This document shows positions 1 to 9,603 of a stretch of 64,000 nucleotides of DNA, piece by piece. The translations under genes were made by a program, and so were the position numbers. This DNA comes from Onchocerca volvulus (Eukaryota; Nematoda; Chromadorea; Rhabditida; Onchocercidae), in assembly GCA_000499405.2 (NCBI GenBank), contig HG738139.1, positions 13,806,467 through 13,870,466 on the forward strand, in the 5' to 3' direction. The notes beneath the pieces are model-generated. The model had not been told where the DNA came from, searched no databases, and saw only the letters and a list, made by a program, of their open reading frames with translations. How positions within the stretch are numbered: the first letter of the stretch is position 1; the number at the start of each line of letters is the position of its first letter.

Positions 1-242
1 AGCTGCTATACATTGCTTAACCCAATCAGTAGAGGACTGGACGAAAGAATTTGACGGTTGACTTCGTTATTCCTAATCTGAAGCTTCAGGCGCCGTCACG
101 TCGAACTTGTCATCATATCATCATTGGAACTGACATTGCTCTGACTGATTAATTAAATACTTGAAAATGATTAATTTCACTTTTCATCTGTTTTTCCCTT
201 CATTTTCGAATTCCCCATTTCTTTTTTTTTTTTCTTTTTCAG

Positions 243-350
243 TTTACGTTTCCCAAAGAGGCTGCAAAAGTCAACTTAAATTCAACGGATGACTCAGCTA
301 ATATATCTCAGATATTAAGTGATTCTCATCTAGTAGAGCAAGACAAGTGA
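243..350 (+). CDS. 3' terminal exon of an unidentified upstream gene (partial)
   Basis: After a polypyrimidine tract and a TTTTTC-AG acceptor, one frame is open for 35 codons and ends in TGA at 348-350. The peptide starts FTFPKEAAKVNLN and ends SDSHLVEQDK; it is hydrophilic and matches no family I recognise. A possible preceding exon lies at the window edge: frame 2 from base 2 reads AAIHCLTQS up to a GTAGAG donor at 29 and keeps phase 0. The same frame could instead run on to a TGA at base 59, so this link is uncertain. Most of the gene lies upstream of the window. Confidence 0.4.
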   Translation, partial: FTFPKEAAKVNLNSTDDSANISQILSDSHLVEQDK

Positions 351-1022
351 TCATCTTATTATTTTTGTTTCTTTCATTTCCGTCGCATCTGAACTTCTCT
401 ATTTTCATTTTTATTTTTAAAATTTTTGGAGTTTTTTTCAAGTGAGTAACTTGCAGCTCATCTTACCTAACTTTCCGAAAACTCATTAATATTCGCATTG
501 AGAAAACGAAACTCAATGACTGGGAAGCTTCCACGAGTGAGCACACTGTTCATCAGCATATGGTGAGTTAATGAAGCATTCTTCGATATTGAATGTCATA
601 TGTGAATTTCTCTTTTCATTCATTGAATCATATATATAGCTCATTTGTTTCCCACAAAATTCAGCACATATACAGTTGACAAAAATTCTTCCACAAATAT
701 ACTGATGAAAGTTAAGTAGAATCAAATTAATAGAAAATATATTCAAAAAAACTTCAAAAAAATCGTTAAAGCATGATGATATGCCGAATGTTAAAATTAA
801 ACAGTTTGAATCATCGGTTGTCTTAGCAACTGTATAGGACGATTTCGTTGATGATTCTTTCACATAGTCATGACAGTGTGATGGATGATTGCACTCAGAT
901 GTAAGAGAGATTTATAATCTTTTCAGAAATTTTTGTTTTCATGAGAGCTTTTTTATTATTAGAATTTTTATTTTTTAAAATTCGAGGAGTTTCAAACGGA
1001 CGAAGGAAGAAGCGATATTATA

Positions 1023-2527
1023 ATGCATGAGAAAAAGACAAAAGCACATGATTTTCCGAGCACATCAGATGATTATGGGGATTCTATTGAGCGGGGAGAA
1101 GACGGTTTTGCTACGATTGAAGATCTTAATTCCGAGGAGAAAGCTCTTATCGACCAGGCATATTTTCACATTAAATCTTTACTGACTAATATGAATGGTT
1201 CTTCAAATCCAAATATTAAAATTTTGAAATTGATTAGTTGGGAATGTTAGCTTTGATTCAACTCTGGTAATTTATTGAAACTAATGTTGCACCACTGATT
1301 ATTTATTTATTTTAATTTAAGGTATTATTGCTTTGTAGTCAATTCATCAGGGATATAGATTGCGCTGATGCCAGCTGGTATAGCAAACTTAAAATGGCTG
1401 TAAGTATTTTATTCAATTAGTTTCCCTTTTTCCTCAAAATTTGGTCAAGGATTTATAGTCGAAGCAACTTGAAATTATTTTATTTCATCTTGCTTCACTA
1501 ATTCATCTTGATCAATAAAATTCATGGATGTGAAATGTCAATTGTTCAACTGATAGTAAATCAGAAGTGATCTAAAAGCTGATATTAGAGAGATATATAT
1601 CTTGCGCGATGTCCTGTGCCATTGGAGATTTACTATATTGATTCATCGAATAGTCTTTCCGATCATATTGATCTCTGTGTTTTCTCTATTTCTTTTACCA
1701 TATTATTTTTCACTTTAAATTTCGCAATAGTTGCAGCAAAATTGAGAACAGAGTTTTAATGATTTATCAGAATTTTAGATTTTAGATCTTTTTGCGACTG
1801 CAACAGCTGGTGGAGAATATGAAGAATGCAGTGATAAGACGTAGAGAATTACGCGAACGTAATGAAGAACTTTGCAAATTACGTCAGCATCTTATTGAAC
1901 GAAATCGGATTAATGAGTCTGAATATGCATGCGAAGAGGTATTTGATCTCTTCTTTTAAATTTCCGAAAATTTTTTGTGAATTATGAAATTTATGACAAT
2001 TGTTCACAGAATATTCAACAGACCACTTTCGGATTCTTCCAGATCCTAGCATTGAAGAATTCGGTCCTCAGCACCAAATTAGTTTTAGTTTTGTTCAATC
2101 AGAATTTCATGCATTTTGGTGTTCGTGAATCTGATCCTAATAAGATTGAGTATTATAATGAATAAGTTTTATAATACAGCTAATAAAATAACACTGGATA
2201 TATTTTGATTCTCGAGGAGTCGCACTACTGTTTAAATTACGTTTTCATAAGTAAATGAACAGTAATAGAAATAAATTACGGAAACATCTATATTACTGTT
2301 CATTCAATTTAAGATAAGGAAAGTGAAAAATATGGTTACAGATCTTGGATGATGAAATAATATATTTGAAGGATAAGGTAATAGAAATGAGCACAAAAAA
2401 CGAAGCGATTATTCGTGCTTCAATAGAATTGATAAGAAAAAATGGAAAATTGAACAATCATTTTATTCACATTCTTTATTTTCTTTTAAAATTTAACCCA
2501 ACGTTGTCTCTGAAGTATTCTCCTTAG
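1023..2527 (+). CDS. Coiled-coil protein of unknown function, copy 1 of a tandem duplication
   Basis: Four exons, all joined in phase 0: 1023-1157, 1322-1399, 1786-1938 and 2342-2527, giving 183 residues. The N-terminus is polar and acidic. The middle exon encodes VLLLCSQFIR and DASWYSKLKM. The third is a charged predicted coiled coil (QLVENMKNAVIRRRELRERN, then EELCKLRQHLIERNRI). The last begins ILDDEIIYLKDKVIEM. There is no signal peptide or membrane segment. The intron after exon 1 would start with GC (CAG|GCATAT), whereas the same position in copy 2 has GT. Exon 4 could instead be cut at AAG|GTAATA (2377) and spliced in phase to copy 2, giving one protein of about 269 residues with an internal repeat. 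The start codon is the first ATG of the open exon; a further 5' exon cannot be excluded. I do not recognise the family. Confidence 0.6.
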
Positions 2528-4893
2528 ATTTATTTTGAATGGAATCTCGCATTTAAAATTTTTAGTTCTTTCTAAAACTTCTAAAATTTTTTAGTTTTTT
2601 CTGGGGCATTTAAAATTTTTAGTTCTTAAGTTGCTTGGATACAGTCATTAGAAATAATCGAGTGGTTTACTTAGATTTTTTTCAAAGTTACCTTCACCTA
2701 TTTTCAGTGTTTTTCATCGCATGTATCTTTTTAGAAGCGAAGAGAAGACGATGTTGCTACGATTGAAGATCTTAATTCCGAGGAGAAAGCTCTTGTCGAT
2801 CAGGTATATTTTCACATTAAATCTTTACTTATCTTACTAATATGAATGATTCTTCAAATTCAAATATTAAAACTTTGAAACTGATTAGTTGATGGTTATT
2901 TATTTATTTTAAGGTATTATTGCTTTGTAGTCAATTTATCAGGGGTATAAATTGCGCTGATGCCAGCTGGTATAGCAAACTTAAAATGGCTGTAAGTATT
3001 TAATTCAATTAGTTTCTATTTTTCCTCAAAATTTGGTCAAGGATTTATAGAAATAATGATAGCTAAGCAGTTTCGAAGCAAGATAAAATTATTTTAGAAG
3101 TTTCACTAATTCGTTCTGATTTATGCATATGAATTGCTAATTGTTCGACTGATAGTAAATTAGGAGTGATTTAACAACTGATATCATATATATATATATA
3201 TATTGCGCGATGTCCTGTGTTCCTGTGTCATTGGAGATTCACTTTATTGATTCATCGAATAGTTTTTCCGATCATGGTGATCTCTATGTTTTCTCCGTTT
3301 CTTTTACCATTTTATTTTTCACTTTAAATTTCACAGTAGTTGCAACAAAATTAAAAACAGATTTTATAGTGATTTTTTAGATATTTTAGATTTTTTTGCG
3401 ATTGCAACAGTTGGTGGAGAATATGAAGAATGCAGTGACAAGACGCAGAGAATTACGCGAACGTAATGAAGAACTTTGCAAATTACATCAGCATCTTATT
3501 GAGCGGAACCGGATTAATGAGTCTGAATGTGCGTGCGAAGAGGTATTTGATCTCTTCTTTTAAGTTTTCAAGGATTTTTCATGAAATATCAAATTTATGA
3601 CAACTGTTTAAAAATAATCGATAGAGCGTTTTCAGGTTTTTCCAAATCTTAGCATTGAAGGATTCGGTTCTCAGCACCAAAATAGTTTTAGCTTTGTTCA
3701 ATCAGAATATCATGTATTTTGATGAACATAAGTCTGGTCCTAGTAAGATTGATTATCATAATGAATAAATTCTGCAATACAGTTAATAAAATAACGCTGG
3801 ATATATTTTCATTCTTGCTGAATTCGCAGTTATTGGTTAAGAAGGACAAAAGCAGCATTCTATAAAACGTAGTTTTTTTTTTTTGAATACTTTAATTTAT
3901 GTTTTCGTAAATGAATGAACAATAATATAGATGCTTCTATAATAAATGCCTGAGTGTACTTTGTTTGTACATGCCTCAATGCAGAATATAAAAAGCTTTT
4001 TTGAACGCAGGTAAACTTATTTTGCACGAAATATTTTTCAGATAAAATAGTTCTCTAAGATAAATTTAAGATAGAAAGAATGAAAAATTCAGTTGCAGAT
4101 ATTGGATGATGAAATTATGTGTTTGAAAGATGATAGAAGTGGTCGCGAAAAACGAAACGATTATTCTTGCTTCAATAGAACTGATCAGAAAATAATGGAA
4201 ACTTGAACAGTTACTTTATTCGCATCTATCATTTTCTTTCAAAATTTAATTCACATTGTCTTTTCTTAAAGAAAACTTGCACATGGATTCATTTTTACCA
4301 TTGCTTGTTTTTAGATTTATCATAACTTCTGTTTTCTTTTTAGGTTAATTAGTCCTTTGTATAATTTTTAAACTTGTTTACTCCATTTTCTTTGCAGACT
4401 ATTCAGTTGTTAATTATACCTCTATAGCCTGCCATGTCTTGTGTTATGTTCTCAGTATAAAACTCGTAACCTTTTGTCAATTCATTCTGTACACCGTTTT
4501 TCATTTTATGGTAATGAAGAGAATCTGAAGTGTTTGATGACAACTTTGATTTACTTCTCATGAATTTTTTTGATCTCTGTTTTGAACCTCTGATTAGTAT
4601 TTATTAGATTTTTCAGCAAAGTTATAAATGCATTTCAATAAATTCCGAAATTTTTACTACCACAAGCTCGGCGTAAATTAAAAAGCTGGAAAATTTTTTA
4701 GGTTGGAAACAACTTTTGAAGTATTCTCCTTAGATTTGTTTTGAAAAGAATTTTGTACGAGGTATTCAAAATTTTTAGAGCGTAAATTGCTTGGATACAA
4801 TTACAGGAAATAATCAAGTGGTTTACTTGGATTTCTTTCAAAGTTACTCTTCACTTGTTTTCAATACTTTTCATCGCATGTGGCTTTTGAGAA
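1095..4893 (+). repeat. Direct tandem duplication, units of about 1.6 and 2.1 kb
   Basis: Unit 1 runs from about 1095 to 2733 and unit 2 from about 2740 to 4893. Both begin at GAGAAGACG and end in the same flank, recognisable by GTGGTTTACTT and TTTTCATCGCATGT (at about 2661-2725 and 4817-4880). Exons and introns align in the same order. Unit 2 is longer mainly because of sequence in its last third (about 3830-4720) that is absent from unit 1. Confidence 0.8.
2735..4206 (+). pseudogene. Second copy of the coiled-coil exon set, frameshifted at the 3' end
   Basis: Each exon of the preceding gene has a counterpart: 2735-2803 (KRREDDVATIEDLN), 2914-2991 (VLLLCSQFIRGINCADASWY), 3390-3542 (coiled coil with TRRRELRERNEELCKLHQHL) and 4099-4206. 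All junctions keep phase 0 and have standard GT donors. No start codon precedes the first exon, which instead opens after a TTTTTAG acceptor, so the copy is either the 3' half of one larger gene or a non-functional duplicate. In the last exon a net 4-base deletion after LDDEIMCLKD (near 4130) shifts the frame relative to copy 1, and the shifted frame stops at 4204-4206. Nucleotide similarity to copy 1 extends through the introns, so the duplication is fairly recent. Confidence 0.55.
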
Positions 4894-5313
4894 TTTGTTC
4901 ATATCTTCAATAAAAACAAATAATTGTTAATTTTTATTTTCATGAAGACTACGAATTTCACAAATTTGTTAATTATTTTATCATAACATATTGTATCCAA
5001 ACAAACGGCCGATCAAGGATGACATTAATTCATGACCTGTGCCAAAACAAAAATATTGGAGAACAAAACATGGAAAGTTATCAACAAAATCCAAAAGTTG
5101 AAATTTTAAAACTTTGAAAATGGCGGGGTTTGTCGTTTTTAATTTGTTTAAGGGTTGAAATAGACGAGCTCTCATCAGATTAGAGCACCAAATTTCCTAC
5201 AAACTGCTCTAATATTTGAAAGTTCTAACTTTTGAATTCTTGATATATCTGGAGACAGCGGTATCATTTACTGTTATAACAAACTGCAGTATTTATAGAA
5301 TTCATGAACTGCT
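4210..5313. other. Intergenic spacer holding the tail of duplication unit 2
   Basis: The stretch holds the 3' remainder of the duplication unit up to about 4893, then about 420 bases with no exon I can support. A 64-codon minus-strand frame at 4981-5175 has no splice or family support. The 3' UTR of the minus-strand EF-Tu gene presumably begins just below 5314. Confidence 0.6.
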
Positions 5314-8300
5314 TTATTTCCCTGCACTTTCTTCGAAAAGTTTCGACACTGCAGTTTGTTTAGGGCTATTCGAATAATCAGGTTTCAATCTTTTCTCCAT
5401 TTGTTCACCATACGGATTGAAGCCAAGGCGTTCCATTTCAGCCTGCATGTACAAATTTTTTCAGAAAAGCAGAAAATTTTGCACAAAAATCGGGTATACG
5501 TTCTCATGACGAATGTACTTTTGCAGAATGCTTTGCCATGTCATTGTCACAGAATAAGTTATTACCTTGGAATATCATAAAAAAATAACCGACAATCTTG
5601 AGCAAAAAATCAATTCTAACCTTCATTGCTATTTTCATAGCTTTCTTATCTTTTTCAGCTTCTGTTCGTGGTGGATGAATTTTGGTAAAAACACCAGTCC
5701 CAATTGTAACTGGATCCTTTCGAATTGTAAACCTTTGCTGCGGTTCAATAAACTGCACTGCATTCATATGCAACTCAACTCTGAAACGCAAGAAAACGAT
5801 AGCGTTCGTAATTTTTCTTCTAAAATTTTCAAAAACGGTGTTATTCAGTAAATGGGAAATAATGAGCTTGGTATGAGAATTAAAGAACATACTCTCCAAC
5901 TTCTCCAGGCATAATGAAGTCCTTGCCTTTGATTTTGATCATTGCCCCACAATCCCATGTTAACGAAAACAAATGCTCTGTGAAATAGTTTGCAATTGGC
6001 GTTTTTGCACCTCCTTCTTCCGGTTTCAGTATATACAACTGAAATGATAGAAAATAAGCAAAAGAAATACGATGAATGTGCATAATATCAACAATTAATC
6101 AATTTTTGATGCGAAGCTTTCAAAGAAGTTTGAGACCAAAAAATAAAGAAAAGCAGTTGTTTTTTTGCACAATGCCTTAAAACAGTTTTGACAAAATCTT
6201 CGGTAAGGGATAAATGATTCTTACAGCAATAATACTGAAAAAAAATTCTTTAGTTTTTTTTTTTTTAGAAAGAGTTTTTTATTCATAATATACTCTAATA
6301 AAATATACACCGATTACCTGAGCTTCCACTTTATCAGTAGGAACATGTTTATGCCCTTGGGGTAGAAGGACACTGCCACGTCGTACCGCCTTACTTTCTA
6401 CACCCCTCAATAAAATTCCAAGCTGATCACCAGGTTCCGCCACGTCGAGCGATTTTCTGAATGTTTCAATACCTGAAAATCCGGAATAAGTTCAAACAAT
6501 AAGCATAATTCAAAACAATTGCATAAAAATAACGATAAAAAAATTATTACGGTGAACCAGAATTACTTACTAGAAACTACCGATTTGACAGGTTCTTTTC
6601 CAGCACCAACTAATTCCACTTTGTCTCCTTTTTTTAATGAACCTCTTTCCAGTTTGCCGGTTATCACAGTACCGCGGCCTAAAAATGAATTTATTAGGAT
6701 GAATTAAGTATTTCATTGACAACACAGTGTGTAACTAGAATCATATAGTTGTATTTAACTCAAATGGATTTGGAAAATAAAAAAATAAAAGATTGAGAAA
6801 AATAAATGCCAATCGTGCTTTGCCGATGAAATTAATATAAGGAAATTTCTAAACGATTCTATCATTTCATGCAATGCATTATCACCTATGAAATAATTAC
6901 CTTTGATAGCATAAACATGTTCAGCCGGAAACATGACTTCTGTATTCTGATGACGTTCTGGAATAATGAATGAGTTATCAAGAACATCTAGAAGTTTCCA
7001 AATTGACTCTTCTCCTATTTCTGGATTCTTTCCTTCTAAAGCACAAAGCGCTGAACCGAAAACAACCTGGAATTACTCTTTATACTAAGCTGAATTGACA
7101 AAAAGTCATTATAATCTAGTCAGTAAATAATATCCATATCCAAATGCTTTGCATCATATTTCTCAAAAAGATCTACGATAGCAATGATTCAAGTATTTCC
7201 TTAAACTTAATCCACAGCTGGCAGAAAATATTAAACATCATTATTGCGCATAAAAAAAAAATTCGTTTATTTCAAAAGAACTGTAGAAAATAACCGGTGA
7301 TTCAGAAGGGTATTTAAGCTCCGATAACAGTTCACGCATCTCCATTTCAACTAACTCATGTGTTTCTTTGTCGGGTACTTCGTCTATTTTATTCAGATAT
7401 ACAACAATATTTTTCAAAGGAATACCAACTTGTCGAGCTAGCAATAAATGCTCCCGAGTCTGTAAAAAATCATTTAACTTAAGATGATCCACTTTTTTTT
7501 TTTTGCTGTGTACAGCACTGAGTATCTTGTCATTCTTGTGAAATTTTAAAAACAGTGTTTGAAATAAAAAAAAAAAAAGGTAGAAACTAATTACAATAAA
7601 TTAAAGTTAACCTGGGGCATAGCTCCTTCAGTAGCAGCTACCACCAAAATGGCACCTTCCATCTGCGCTGTACCCGTAATCATATTTTTAATATAATCCG
7701 CATGACCTGGACAATCGATGTGAGCATAATGTCGTTTATCTGTCTCGTATTCCAAATGAAATGCATTAATAGTTATACCTGAAATCAAAATTATATTCAG
7801 ACAATATATTTTTCCATCTTTTACAATTCTGTATTTTAGTTAAGAAGACTAATAATTTGTTTTGATTTCTCTAAGTGTTAATTGTGATCAGAAAATAGAG
7901 TCAGAAAAAGAAACATATATAAGTATGATAAACTCTGAAGTTAATAGACTAAAATATCCATAAGTCGCAGGCATCCAGAAGTCAACATGTACTAATTTCA
8001 TGGAGTATTTGCATGCCTAGTAGATAAAAAAAAAAAAGAAAAAAAACGCAAACAAAAGAGAAAACAAAAACAGCATTCCGATTTAATCGAACATAAAAGT
8101 TGGTAGCTATTGAGAAAAACATAAAACTATTATCAATATACAAACAAAACAAACCTCGGGCTTTTTCTTCAGGTGCATTGTCGATTTCTTCATACTTTCT
8201 GAATTTCGCACCCTTTTTTGTTGCCAGGACTGGAAAACTCCAAGTTATTTTAAATGAGATAATTTTGCAAATGAAAGTTTGTAGAAAGTTTTCAATCGAA

Positions 8301-8977
8301 AATTATTGAAAAAAGAACTTCAAATATAAATTAAGTTACTATAAACGAAACAACTGGCATGAAAGTTTTTAAGAAAGCCAATCAAGAGCTATTAAAAAGT
8401 GAAATTCAGATGAAAACACTAAAAATTGCTGAAAAACCTTTGGTAATAGCCGAAGAGAGCGTCGTTTTGCCATGATCTACGTGTCCAATGGTACCAACAT
8501 TGAGATGAGGCTTCGTTCTCTTGAATACTTGCTTTGTCCCCGGAACAGCAAAACATCGTGCATGTTGTAACTGGGCTAATTTCGTCAAAAAATTCTCGCG
8601 AAAACCTCCTGCAGCGCCTACTATCTCTAAAACATAACAATATCTGATAATTATATCAGAAATAAAATCGGAGACAGATTGAACTACAAAAAACTAACAC
8701 TATCATTCCAACGTTCTTATGTTCTTCAATTATTTCAAAAATTCCTTCTCTGTTCTCGAAAAAAAATGAAAAAAAAAAAAGGTGGAAAATGCAAAAATGA
8801 AAAATGAAAACAAAGAAAGGCAGAAAAGAGAAGATTTTAAAGAAGTAACCATCATGGAAGTATACAAAATCTGTAATAGTTAACGATCAATTGATATTTA
8901 GCCTATAAAGAGCAGGAAATGTGAAACTTACTAGGACTTGCTAACATAGATCGATGACATATGGATTGAACTAACAT
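5314..8977 (-). CDS. tufm-1: Mitochondrial elongation factor Tu, nematode EF-Tu1 type with C-terminal extension
   Basis: GTPase that delivers aminoacyl-tRNA to mitochondrial ribosomes. Eleven exons in reading order: 8977-8932, 8626-8438, 8229-8155, 7778-7612, 7459-7295, 7066-6901, 6678-6571, 6472-6318, 6038-5893, 5780-5621, 5442-5314. All phases agree and total 501 residues. The N-terminus ([14 protein letters not shown]) looks like a mitochondrial presequence. GTP-binding motifs are intact: [22 protein letters not shown] and GSALC, plus the EF-Tu signature [13 protein letters not shown]. Domain 2 ([12 protein letters not shown]) and domain 3 ([19 protein letters not shown]) follow. After VFTKI, where bacterial EF-Tu stops, about 61 more residues run from [19 protein letters not shown] to LFEESAGK. 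In C. elegans EF-Tu1 an extension of this kind lets the factor bind tRNAs lacking a T arm. The gene is divergent from DDRGK1 with 626 bases between the starts. Confidence 0.96.
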
Positions 8978-8994
8978 CACTTGCTTCACACAGC

Positions 8995-9003
8995 CTGAAA
9001 ATA
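8995..9003 (-). promoter_or_regulatory. Candidate spliced-leader acceptor for mitochondrial EF-Tu
   Basis: On the minus strand CTATTTTCAG ends 17 bases before the EF-Tu start codon, with no other exon evidence upstream. This fits a trans-splice acceptor; there is no direct proof. Confidence 0.5.
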
Positions 9004-9191
9004 GCCATAATAACCTTTGACCTATTCATCAACAACCTTACCAAAATGGATGCCATCGACTAAAAGTTTAAAAAAATTAAATCAAAATAAAAGAGCGGCC
9101 GTGCCAGGTTATCACCACTTAAAGAAAGACCCGGGACCGTTGTTTCTTCGGTTGTCATTAGATTTCCTGGAAAATGGACAAGACGAGGGGA

Positions 9192-9363
9192 TTTTGGTGA
9201 CAGATAGCGATTTACAGTAGCTAGTTTTGCAGTGATCGATTTACAGTAACAACGGGTTTTAGTCAGAAGTACTGATTTACAGTAGTGACGGATTTTACTG
9301 AGAAATGCTGATTTGCAATATAAACGGACTTTACTGAGAGTTACTGATTTACAGAGTAACGGG
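9192..9363. repeat. Degenerate 33-36 bp minisatellite, five copies
   Basis: Units of the form TTTTACTGAGAAATGCTGAT followed by TTACAGTAGTGACGG repeat five times with drift in length and sequence. The array sits between the divergent EF-Tu and DDRGK1 genes, about 215 bases upstream of EF-Tu and 240 bases upstream of DDRGK1. Confidence 0.75.
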
Positions 9364-9581
9364 TATGATATCATTAGATCTTCCGTAATTTAATATAGTG
9401 GTATTTCTATTAATAGATATTTTATATTCATTTTTCTGGAATGATTAACAATTTAAGATAGTAATCTTTTCAATCCATCGTAATTTTGATCGGAATAAAG
9501 CCAAATATATTCTTTGATAAGAATCACACCTTAATTATTTAATGCTTTTTGAAAAGTTCTCAAATAGTACTAATTAACTTA

Positions 9582-9588
9582 ATTTCAG
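9582..9588 (+). promoter_or_regulatory. Candidate spliced-leader acceptor for DDRGK1
   Basis: AATTTCAG ends 15 bases upstream of the DDRGK1 ATG at 9604. No coding exon precedes it in this direction. Confidence 0.45.
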
Positions 9589-9603
9589 ATTTTATTCGAA
9601 ATA

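Noticed and set aside
513..863. A 116-codon minus-strand frame
   Set aside because: It has no recognisable domain, no splice context and low-complexity composition; an open frame of this length can arise by chance here.
4981..5175. A 64-codon minus-strand frame past the end of the EF-Tu gene
   Set aside because: The EF-Tu gene already ends with a stop at 5314, and this frame shows no family match or start context.
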